Shown: one piece after another, positions 56,731-64,000 of the stretch | How positions within the stretch are numbered: position 1 is the stretch's first letter | Layout: every line of letters begins with the position of its first letter | Assembly (NCBI RefSeq): GCF_014201515.1 | Contig: NZ_JACHEQ010000003.1 | Span: forward strand, 1-64,000 | DNA: 64,000 nt | Direction of reading: 5' to 3' | Origin: Anoxybacillus mongoliensis | Lineage (GTDB): Bacteria > Bacillota > Bacilli > Bacillales > Anoxybacillaceae | Position numbers and translations under genes: made by a program | The notes under the pieces: generated by a model | Databases searched by the model: none | Seen by the model: the letters and a program-made list of their open reading frames with translations, nothing else | What the model was told of the DNA's origin: nothing

Positions 56731-57972
56731 TTATTGTTGCAGGCTTTTTGGCAATGTCCCTTCCGGACTGATGAGGGCAACGGAAAAGTCGTCTGTAAAA
56801 ATCGTGTGCGCCATGCGGTCAACGCTTTCCTTTGTCACGCGATCAATGCTTTCAATGATTTCATCGAGCGAGCGATGACGGCCGAGCAACAGCTCATTTT
56901 TTCCATTTCGGCTCATACGACTATTTGTACTTTCTAAACTTAACATTAAGTTCCCTTTCATTTGCTCTTTGCTATTTTCTAGCTCTTTTTCAGTAATTCC
57001 ATCTTGTTTTAGTTGTTCAATCGTTTGTTGAATCGTATCGAACAAAAGATCAAGCTGATGGCTTCCTGTCCCTCCATAAATCGTTATCATTCCTCCGTCG
57101 CGATATGCGGAATGGTAAGAGAAAACAGAATAAGCTAATCCGCGTTGCTCACGCACTTCTTGGAAAAGACGACTACTCATACTTCCGCCTAAAATGTTGT
57201 TTAAAATAATTAAACTATAAATATCTTCATGCCCAATTGACAACCCATTAAATCCAATACATACGTGCGCTTGCTCCGTCTCTTTTTTGCGCGCGATTTT
57301 ATGCGGACAAAACGTTGGTGCGATATGCGCATCGTTACCTTTTTGTCTCGTAAACGAGCCGAAATAAGCTTCGACTTGTTGAATAAATGACTCATCGACA
57401 TTCCCTGCAATGGAGATCACAACGCGATCAGGCGTATACGATTCATACATATATTGCCGTAACGTATCCCCTGTAAACGTCGCTAACGTTTGCTCCGTTC
57501 CTAAAATCGGATAACCGAGCGGATGATTTCCATAACTTGCCTTGCTTAATAGATCATGGACGAGATCATCTGGTGTATCTTCATACATTTTAATTTCTTC
57601 GAATACGACATTTTTTTCTTTTTGTAACTCTTCATCTACAAACGTAGAGTGGAAAAACATATCGGCTAGTATATCTAAAGCAAATGACGCATGTGTATCT
57701 AATACTTTAGCATAGTAGCACGTATATTCTTTTGACGTAAACGCATTTACTTGACCGCCGATGCGATCAAACGATTCCGCGATATCACGTGCTGAACGCG
57801 TTTTCGTTCCTTTGAAAAACATATGTTCAAGAAAATGCGAAATGCCATTGTTTTGTTCGTTTTCATTGCGCGATCCGGTGCCAATCCAAATCCCGATCGC
57901 CACAGACCGAACTGTTGGAATATGCTCGAGTACAACTCTTACCCCGTTTTGACACGTATATGTTTTAATCAA
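56731..57972 (-). CDS. mlpA: M16-family zinc protease MlpA
   Basis: 413 aa. Inverted zinc motif 'SHFLEHMFFKGT' (H46, E49, H50) and distal Glu about 70 residues later ('NVVFEEIKMYED'). C-terminal M16_C domain. In B. subtilis YmxG/MlpA influences protease-gene expression. Its start overlaps the ylxY end by 8 bases. Confidence 0.92.
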   Translation of the reverse strand: MIKTYTCQNGVRVVLEHIPTVRSVAIGIWIGTGSRNENEQNNGISHFLEHMFFKGTKTRSARDIAESFDRIGGQVNAFTSKEYTCYYAKVLDTHASFALDILADMFFHSTFVDEELQKEKNVVFEEIKMYEDTPDDLVHDLLSKASYGNHPLGYPILGTEQTLATFTGDTLRQYMYESYTPDRVVISIAGNVDESFIQQVEAYFGSFTRQKGNDAHIAPTFCPHKIARKKETEQAHVCIGFNGLSIGHEDIYSLIILNNILGGSMSSRLFQEVREQRGLAYSVFSYHSAYRDGGMITIYGGTGSHQLDLLFDTIQQTIEQLKQDGITEKELENSKEQMKGNLMLSLESTNSRMSRNGKNELLLGRHRSLDEIIESIDRVTKESVDRMAHTIFTDDFSVALISPEGTLPKSLQQ

Positions 57973-58927
57973 TTCCCTTCCTCCTAATTTTTACAATTCT
58001 TTCCTCACTTAATAATGTGGACACATTGTCGATTACATATTCTTGTTTTTGTAATGATTGAATTAACGGCTCTAACGCCTTTGCCGTTGATACAGTCGGA
58101 TGCATTAAAATCATCGCCCCGTTGTGTACTTTTGATGTTACTCGTTCCACTATAACAGAAGGCGATGGTTTTTGCCAATCAATTGTATCGACCGTCCATA
58201 AAATCGTGTACATCCCAAGCTCATGAGCGATATATACGACATCATCTCGATAGCTACCGCTTGGCGGAGCGAATAGCCGAGGTTTAATACCTGTTGCTGC
58301 TTCAATCGCATCGTTCGTTTTGACGATTTGTTCCCGAATCGCTCGTTTACTCATCGTTTTCATATCTGGATGGTTGTATGAATGATTGCCAATTTCATGA
58401 CCGGCATCGGCAATCATTTTTGCCAGTTGTGGATTTTCTTTTACCCAACGCCCTTCTAAAAAAAACGTTGCACGTACGTTGTATTTTTCAAGAATATGTA
58501 ACATGCTTGGGATATGTTCGCTTCCCCAGGCGACGTTAATTAGAAAAGAGACCATCGGTTTATCTGGATGCCCCCGATAAATAGGTGATGGAGGTAAATC
58601 AGACAAATGAATAGACGGCGATACTTGTTTATATACGAGCTGTTGTTCAGAAAATGTTCCATTTTGTTTCATCTGCTTATATGATGCCTCAATATCCACT
58701 TCTAATCCGTTGTAGCCAGGGATTGCTTTCCATACACGATCGACTTTCGCATTTTGCGCAGGAATGTTATATTGTTTTGCTTGCTCGATAACTTGAATAT
58801 ATAACGGATCACCTTGTTTTGCTACCGTCATATGCCGTAACTCATGGATATACGTTGTCGTCCACGGATTTTGTACAATTATGGCCGCCACACATATGAT
58901 AATCGTTAAAAAAAACGCTCGTCGCAC
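57965..58927 (-). CDS. ylxY: NodB-type polysaccharide deacetylase-like protein YlxY
   Basis: 320 aa with an N-terminal signal anchor (residues 2-18). NodB domain from about 125: 'EIGNHSYNHPDM' keeps the two His ligands, but the usual catalytic 'TFDDG' is replaced by 'SFLINVAWGSEH', so the Asp pair is missing. The protein may be inactive or differ in metal use, as seen in YlxY homologues. Between pnp and mlpA, as in Bacillus. Confidence 0.88.
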   Translation of the reverse strand: MRRAFFLTIIICVAAIIVQNPWTTTYIHELRHMTVAKQGDPLYIQVIEQAKQYNIPAQNAKVDRVWKAIPGYNGLEVDIEASYKQMKQNGTFSEQQLVYKQVSPSIHLSDLPPSPIYRGHPDKPMVSFLINVAWGSEHIPSMLHILEKYNVRATFFLEGRWVKENPQLAKMIADAGHEIGNHSYNHPDMKTMSKRAIREQIVKTNDAIEAATGIKPRLFAPPSGSYRDDVVYIAHELGMYTILWTVDTIDWQKPSPSVIVERVTSKVHNGAMILMHPTVSTAKALEPLIQSLQKQEYVIDNVSTLLSEERIVKIRRKGID

Positions 58928-59015
58928 GCTTCGTCCCCTCCTTTTCTAATAAAGAGGGTATGAGTAAGAGGGACAAGGTAGAACGAGCACGAAAAAATTT
59001 TACACACAGCAAAGA

Positions 59016-59041
59016 AGCCAAGGGGATGCGAACCCAAGGCT
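59016..59041 (-). terminator. possible weak terminator after pnp
   Basis: AGCC...GGGG/CCC...GGCT stem; the following tract TCTTTGC is poor in T, so weak. Confidence 0.4.
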
Positions 59042-59047
59042 CCGGTT

Positions 59048-61156
59048 TTATTGCTCGGCTTCTTTTTGATCGCGTAATACAGCCTTGCGTGATAAGTTTA
59101 CGCGACCTTGTTTATCAATTTCTGTTACCTTTACTAAAATTTCATCGCCGATAGAAACGACATCTTCTACTTTTCCGACACGTTCCTCCGCTAATTCCGA
59201 AATGTGCACGAGACCGTCTTTTCCGCTAAACAATTCGACAAACGCTCCGAATTTTTCAATCCGCTTGACTTTTCCTAAATATACTTGTCCAACTTCCACT
59301 TCACGAACGATATCTTCTATGATCTTTTTCGCTTTTTTGTTCATGTCTTCATTTACTGATGAGATGAAAATAGTTCCATCTTGTTCAATATCAATTTTCA
59401 CGCCAGTTTCTTCAATAATTTTGTTAATTTGTTTTCCGCTTGGACCGATAACGTCACGGATTTTATCCGGATTAATTTGCATCGTTAAAATTTTTGGTGC
59501 ATATGGTGACAACTCTTTACGTGGTTCGCTAATCGTTTGCATCATATGTTTTAAAATTTCGAGGCGACCTTTGCGCGCTTGTTGCAACGCTTCTTCTAAA
59601 ATTTCACGCGACAATCCTTTAATTTTAATATCCATTTGCAAGGCGGTAACTCCTTTTTCTGTACCAGCCACTTTAAAGTCCATGTCACCAAGGTGGTCTT
59701 CCATGCCTTGAATGTCCGTTAAAATCGTATAATGTTCGCCACTTTTCACAAGTCCCATCGCAATACCAGCAACCGGCGCTTTAATTGGCACTCCCGCATC
59801 CATCATCGCAAGCGTGCTCGCACAAATGCTCGCTTGAGACGTTGAACCGTTTGACTCTAACACTTCAGATACAAGGCGAATTGTATATGGAAACTCTTTT
59901 TCAGACGGAATGACCGGTTCAAGCGCACGCTCACCAAGCGCTCCATGCCCAATTTCCCGACGACCTGGTCCACGCATTGCTCCCGTTTCTCCAACGGAAA
60001 ATGGCGGGAAGTTGTAATGATGCATAAACCTTTTCGTTTCTTCAATGCCGAGCCCATCTAAAATTTGTACATCGCCAAGTGCTCCGAGCGTACATACGCT
60101 AAGCGCTTGCGTTTGGCCGCGTGTAAATAAGCCGGATCCATGCGTGCGTGGTAAAAGTCCAACAGCTGACGAAAGCGGGCGAATTTCATCGACTTTTCGT
60201 CCGTCTGGGCGTACTTTTTCTTCTGTAATTAAGCGACGCACTTCTTCTTTCACAAGTTTATATAAAATTTCTTTTACTTGCTTGATCGTTTCTTCGTCTG
60301 CTTCTTGCTCTTCATATGAAGCGACAACTTCCGCTTTTAATTGTTCAATCGCTGCTTCACGGGCCAATTTTTCAGGCACTTGAACTGCACGTTTCACTTC
60401 GCCTTCGACACGAGCGCGAATATCTGCTTCGAGCTGAGGGTCGAGTTCATAAAGGATCACTTCCATTTTTTCTTTGCCTACTTTTGCCGCGATGTCTTCT
60501 TGGAAGGCGATGAGACGCTTAATCTCTTCATGTCCAAACATGATTGCTTCAAGCATGACTTCCTCTGGTACTTCGTTTGCTCCGGCTTCAACCATGTTGA
60601 TCGCATCTTTTGTCCCTGCAACAACAAGATGCATATCGCTCTGTTCCATTTGTGCAACAGATGGGTTAATGACAAACTCCCCGTTGACGCGACCAACTGT
60701 CACTCCAGCGATCGGTCCTTCAAATGGGATATCAGAAATCGTTAACGCTAACGAAGAACCAAACATGGCTGCCATTTCTGGTGAGCAGTCTTGATCAACG
60801 CTCATCACCATGCTGACAACTTGCACTTCGTTACGAAATCCTTCTGCAAATAGCGGACGAATCGGGCGGTCGATGAGACGGCTCGCTAAAATCGCTTTTT
60901 CGCTCGGACGCCCTTCTCGTTTAATAAATCCCCCCGGAATTTTACCGACAGCGTATAAACGTTCTTCATAATTAACCGTTAACGGAAAAAAATCCACGCT
61001 TTTTGGTTCTTTTGATGCTGTCGCTGTGCTCAATACGACCGTATCACCGTAGCGAACTAATACAGCGCCGTTTGCTTGTTTGGCTAATTCGCCAATTTCA
61101 ACGGTTAACGGCCGACCCGCCCAGTCGATCGAAAACACATGTTTTTCTTGTTCCAT
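59048..61156 (-). CDS. pnp: polynucleotide phosphorylase
   Basis: 702 aa: two RNase PH domains (active one around 320-540, with '[21 protein letters not shown]'), KH ('[20 protein letters not shown]') and S1 ('[20 protein letters not shown]'). It degrades RNA 3'-5' using phosphate. Downstream of rpsO, as in most bacteria. Confidence 0.96.
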   Translation of the reverse strand: MEQEKHVFSIDWAGRPLTVEIGELAKQANGAVLVRYGDTVVLSTATASKEPKSVDFFPLTVNYEERLYAVGKIPGGFIKREGRPSEKAILASRLIDRPIRPLFAEGFRNEVQVVSMVMSVDQDCSPEMAAMFGSSLALTISDIPFEGPIAGVTVGRVNGEFVINPSVAQMEQSDMHLVVAGTKDAINMVEAGANEVPEEVMLEAIMFGHEEIKRLIAFQEDIAAKVGKEKMEVILYELDPQLEADIRARVEGEVKRAVQVPEKLAREAAIEQLKAEVVASYEEQEADEETIKQVKEILYKLVKEEVRRLITEEKVRPDGRKVDEIRPLSSAVGLLPRTHGSGLFTRGQTQALSVCTLGALGDVQILDGLGIEETKRFMHHYNFPPFSVGETGAMRGPGRREIGHGALGERALEPVIPSEKEFPYTIRLVSEVLESNGSTSQASICASTLAMMDAGVPIKAPVAGIAMGLVKSGEHYTILTDIQGMEDHLGDMDFKVAGTEKGVTALQMDIKIKGLSREILEEALQQARKGRLEILKHMMQTISEPRKELSPYAPKILTMQINPDKIRDVIGPSGKQINKIIEETGVKIDIEQDGTIFISSVNEDMNKKAKKIIEDIVREVEVGQVYLGKVKRIEKFGAFVELFSGKDGLVHISELAEERVGKVEDVVSIGDEILVKVTEIDKQGRVNLSRKAVLRDQKEAEQ

Positions 61157-61237
61157 ATAAACCGAGTACCCCTCTCTATGTACAAATGAAAAATCGTATT
61201 TGTTTTAGTATAATCAAATATCGGTGCAAATACTAAT

Positions 61238-61263
61238 AAAAAGCGGGAATGCTCCCGCTTTTT
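61238..61263 (-). terminator. rpsO terminator
   Basis: AAAAAGCGGGA/TCCCGCTTTTT right after the rpsO stop, before pnp. Confidence 0.92.
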
Positions 61264-61265
61264 AC

Positions 61266-61535
61266 TTATCGGCGTAATCCGAGTTTGTTAATCAATTCAC
61301 GATAACGGTTGATGTCTTTGTTTCGTAAGTACGTAAGTAAGTTACGACGACGACCAACCATTTTCAAAAGACCACGACGAGAATGATGGTCTTTACGATG
61401 AACGCGTAAATGATCGTTCAAGTTGTTAATTTGCTCTGTAAGGATAGCAACTTGTACTTCAGGAGAACCTGTGTCAGTTTCGTGAATTTTGAACTGGTTG
61501 ATGATCTCGTTTTTACGCTCTTGTGTTAATGCCAT
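61266..61535 (-). CDS. rpsO: 30S ribosomal protein S15
   Basis: 89 aa, full length, with the rRNA-contact stretch '[16 protein letters not shown]' and C-terminal '[12 protein letters not shown]'. Strong AGGAGGTG ribosome site. S15 is a primary 16S binder and may regulate its own mRNA through the 82-base leader. Confidence 0.97.
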   Translation of the reverse strand: MALTQERKNEIINQFKIHETDTGSPEVQVAILTEQINNLNDHLRVHRKDHHSRRGLLKMVGRRRNLLTYLRNKDINRYRELINKLGLRR

Positions 61536-61617
61536 CCTTGTTCACCTCCTCTTTTTTCAGCCCCAATTACCGAGCAAACGGCGGTGACTCGTATTGCCCA
61601 GCAATGGTTAACATACA

Positions 61618-62598
61618 CTAAATAGAATACATGTTTTTCCGATAAAATGCAAGGGGATTTTGAAAATATTCGCGTGCCGCTTCAACATCGCGATGAATTT
61701 GTTCGATCAGTTCGTGTACAGAAGAAAACGCCCGTTCGTCACGCAATCGTTTATGCCATTGGATTGATACGCTCACACCGTAAATATCTGCTGAAAAATC
61801 GAATAAATGCACTTCAATCGTTGGCTCTTTCGGCTGTTCCGTATGAAATGTCGGCTTATATCCAACATTACATACTCCCGTCCACATTTGATCGTCGATC
61901 GTGACCGTTACCGCATACACCCCGATACGCGGAATGATGTAATCATCATCAAGCGTAACATTTGCCGTTGGAAATCCGATTGTACGCCCGCGTTTATCCC
62001 CATGGACCACTGTGCCTGTCACTTCATATAATCGCCCAAGCAAATGTGGCAGTTGCTCCACATCCCCTTTAGCTAAACATTGACGAATATATGTCGAACT
62101 AATTTTCTCTTCACCAAACATTTGTTTTGGAATGACCGTTTGCGTAAATTGTTCACGGGAATGAAACGGCAATGTTTCCATCGTTCCTTTCCCCAAACGA
62201 CCGTACGTAAAGTCAAAGCCAGCTACCACATGTTTGACACCAAGCCCAATAATATATTCGTCAACAAATTGTTGCGGTAATAAATGGGCAAATTCAGGCG
62301 TAAATTGAACGATGTATAAATAATCTACCCCAAGTTTTGCAATTTGTTTTTCTTTTTCTTTTAAAGGTGTAATAAAACGGACATGTTGTTGTGAGCGTCC
62401 AAGCACGACAGACGGATGCGGATGAAACGTCATGACCGCGCTTTTGTATTGATGATCATCGGCAATTCGCTTCGCCGTCTGAATAACTTTTTGATGTCCA
62501 AGATGAACACCGTCAAAATACCCGAGTGCCATGACGAGCGGATCATCGTTTTTTTGATTTAACGGATGGGACAGCCAAATCGTTTTCATCGTTTTCAC
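61618..62598 (-). CDS. ribF: bifunctional riboflavin kinase/FAD synthetase
   Basis: 326 aa. N-terminal FMN adenylyltransferase ('LGYFDGVHLGHQKVI', 'GFDFTYGRLGKG'), C-terminal riboflavin kinase ('GDKRGRTIGFPTANV'). Makes FMN and FAD. Starts directly at the truB stop. Confidence 0.95.
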   Translation of the reverse strand: MKTMKTIWLSHPLNQKNDDPLVMALGYFDGVHLGHQKVIQTAKRIADDHQYKSAVMTFHPHPSVVLGRSQQHVRFITPLKEKEKQIAKLGVDYLYIVQFTPEFAHLLPQQFVDEYIIGLGVKHVVAGFDFTYGRLGKGTMETLPFHSREQFTQTVIPKQMFGEEKISSTYIRQCLAKGDVEQLPHLLGRLYEVTGTVVHGDKRGRTIGFPTANVTLDDDYIIPRIGVYAVTVTIDDQMWTGVCNVGYKPTFHTEQPKEPTIEVHLFDFSADIYGVSVSIQWHKRLRDERAFSSVHELIEQIHRDVEAAREYFQNPLAFYRKNMYSI

Positions 62599-63495
62599 CT
62601 ACAATATTTTTAAAGGTTTCATATAACTTTGCTTTGTTGGATGAGGCATGTAAATCGCTAACGCTTCACCTTGTCTGTTTATCATCAATAGACGTGCAGG
62701 CATAGAAGGGAGAGCAGGTAAAACCGACCCGTTTTTTACTTTTTTCTCTTCCTCATCGCTCAGTACGTATGTCGGCAAATGGGCTAACGCTCGTTCAATC
62801 GGCAAAAGCAACGTATGCGCTGTACCATTTTCTATATGTTGTTCAATGTCAGCAAACGTCACACATCGATCGAGCGTAAACGATCCTGACGCTGTGCGAA
62901 CGAGATGGGACATGTGTGCTGGATATCCAAGTTGTTCGCCTATTTGAACGGCAAGCGTACGCACATATGTCCCTTTACTACACGTTACTCGAAAACGAAA
63001 CGATATACGCTCACCTACAAATACTTGTCTGTTATCGAGAAGTTGTAACTCGTAAATATAGACGTTCCTTTTCGGCCGTTCGACGTCAATCCCTGCCCGT
63101 GCGTACTCATATAATTTTTTTCCATTTACTTTTACTGCAGAATACATCGGTGGGATTTGCTCGATTTCTCCCGTCAGTTTATCCAATACACGTTCAATTT
63201 CATGACGGGCGATTGGCCGCTCCACCGATTTTATTGAAACAACATCACCCGATGCATCTTCTGTTGTTGTTGCTATCCCCAGCGTCACTTCCCCTTCATA
63301 CGTTTTTTTTTCTGACGTTAACAGTTCAACAATTTTCGTCGCTTTGCCAATGCAAATCGGCAATACACCACATACATCGGGATCGAGCGTTCCTGTATGG
63401 CCAACTTTTTTCGTTTGGAATAGCTTACGAACACGCATGACACAATCGTGTGACGTCATGCCAGCAGGTTTATGTAACAATAACACTCCGTCCAT
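62599..63495 (-). CDS. truB: tRNA pseudouridine-55 synthase
   Basis: About 298 aa from ATG 63495 (AGAGGTGAAG upstream; gives 'MDGVLLLHKPAGMTSHD'). Catalytic Asp in 'GHTGTLDPDVCGVLP'. C-terminal PUA-like part. Modifies U55 of tRNA. Operon rbfA-truB-ribF. Confidence 0.95.
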   Translation of the reverse strand: MDGVLLLHKPAGMTSHDCVMRVRKLFQTKKVGHTGTLDPDVCGVLPICIGKATKIVELLTSEKKTYEGEVTLGIATTTEDASGDVVSIKSVERPIARHEIERVLDKLTGEIEQIPPMYSAVKVNGKKLYEYARAGIDVERPKRNVYIYELQLLDNRQVFVGERISFRFRVTCSKGTYVRTLAVQIGEQLGYPAHMSHLVRTASGSFTLDRCVTFADIEQHIENGTAHTLLLPIERALAHLPTYVLSDEEEKKVKNGSVLPALPSMPARLLMINRQGEALAIYMPHPTKQSYMKPLKIL

Positions 63496-63542
63496 CACTT
63501 CACCTCTAAAATAGCGGAAATGGATAGACCCATGTCTATCCA

Positions 63543-63902
63543 TTATTCTTCTTTATGTTCTTTTTCTTCAGAAATTTGTTTAATTAAACTTTCAATTCGT
63601 TGTCCGTAATCGATTGTTTCATCAATTTCAAAGTAAATTTCCGGCGTCTTGCGTAAACGAATACGCTGACCAATTTCTGAACGGATAAATCCGGTCGCTT
63701 TTGCTAATCCTTTGAGCGTATTTTTCTTTTGTTCTTCATCTCCAAGAACAGAAATATACACTTTTGCTTGTTGCAAATCGCCCGTTACTCGAACATCCGT
63801 TACAGTAACGAAACCGATACGTGGGTCCTTCAGTTTGCGTCCGATAATGTCACTTAATTCTTTTTTCATTTGTTCGCCTACACGTGTGGCTCGCAAACTC
63901 AT
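63543..63902 (-). CDS. rbfA: ribosome-binding factor A
   Basis: About 119 aa from the third of three consecutive ATGs (63902), best spaced from GAGGTG. KH-like fold, '[17 protein letters not shown]' and '[20 protein letters not shown]'. Needed for 16S maturation and cold adaptation. Stops at the start of the truB leader. Confidence 0.94.
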   Translation of the reverse strand: MSLRATRVGEQMKKELSDIIGRKLKDPRIGFVTVTDVRVTGDLQQAKVYISVLGDEEQKKNTLKGLAKATGFIRSEIGQRIRLRKTPEIYFEIDETIDYGQRIESLIKQISEEKEHKEE

Positions 63903-63916
63903 CATCATCACCTCGA

Positions 63917-64000
63917 TTAAAACCACTCAAATGTTGTAACCGTTCGCTCGATTTCTGGAAACGAATCGATCAATTGCAACGCACGTTGAAGTTCTTGTTC
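63917..64000 (-). CDS. ylxP: YlxP (DUF503), 3' end only
   Basis: The last 27 codons of a minus-strand gene that continues beyond the window, ending '[13 protein letters not shown]'. The position directly upstream of rbfA, and the sequence, fit YlxP/DUF503, the gene found here in Bacillus. Confidence 0.75.
   Translation of the reverse strand, partial: EQELQRALQLIDSFPEIERTVTTFEWF

Noticed and set aside
1-64000. CRISPR array, rRNA or tRNA genes
   Set aside because: No regularly spaced direct repeats and no rRNA or cloverleaf-like segments were found on either strand.

Overview
The window looks like chromosome of a thermophilic, spore-forming Bacillaceae of the Anoxybacillus/Geobacillus type. 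The basis is moderate-to-low GC, strong AGGAGG-type ribosome sites, and a right-hand third with the Bacillus gene order rbfA-truB-ribF-rpsO-pnp-ylxY-mlpA-ymxH-spoVFA-spoVFB-asd-dapG-dapA-rnjB-tepA-ylzJ-spoIIIE-ymfC. Nearly all genes are on the minus strand. The genus is inferred from protein resemblance; no database was consulted.

Region 1 (1-9 kb) is accessory. It holds a NYN-nuclease protein, a complete IS66-family element (1993-3596, with an 8-bp target duplication and a transposase split by one in-frame TGA) and an IS21-type istB remnant. Then come a yoaS-yozG-yoaT operon, an antitoxin whose Doc toxin is broken, and a ParA ATPase overlapping a small partner gene. Region 2 (9-17 kb) is mixed housekeeping: a membrane-thioredoxin fusion, two gamma-glutamylcyclotransferase-like proteins, GNAT, Uma2, DsbA-like, a PadR/pentapeptide/small-membrane-protein operon, a VOC protein, CvfC and a Nudix hydrolase.

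Region 3 (17.3-26.5 kb) is a decayed defence/mobile island. It contains a frameshifted Nudix gene and a long prokaryotic Argonaute with an intact DEDD site and an intact 5'-phosphate pocket. Just upstream in the same operon is a 171-aa protein of unknown function. Next come an Rpn-type nuclease remnant, a CPBP protease, a 5'-truncated TnpB and the C-terminal third of a type III restriction Res subunit. That fragment is ATGA-coupled to a DUF2075 helicase with an N-terminal PD-(D/E)XK nuclease, which is preceded by a MazG-type NTP pyrophosphohydrolase. The Argonaute pair and the nuclease-helicase group are the best candidates for new biology.

Region 4 (26.5-46 kb) is transport and metabolism: a MATE exporter; a MarR/ArsP-like permease/Cys-rich peptide set with a shared candidate operator; malate:quinone oxidoreductase; a CapA-like protein; a GntP permease; a proline-utilisation cluster (putP, putB, putC and a PucR-type activator); and the nupNOPQ nucleoside ABC transporter with a GntR regulator. 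Region 5 (46-64 kb) is core: chromosome translocation into the forespore, RNase J2, the aspartate/lysine/dipicolinate route (dapG, asd, dapA, dpaA, dpaB), PNPase, S15, FAD synthesis, tRNA pseudouridylation and ribosome maturation.

I saw no rRNA, tRNA, CRISPR array or clear riboswitch. No gene-free stretch exceeds about 300 bases. The larger gaps (about 3605-3875, 5872-6096, 20702-20923, 31181-31441) hold only the terminators, inverted repeats or promoter-like boxes listed.
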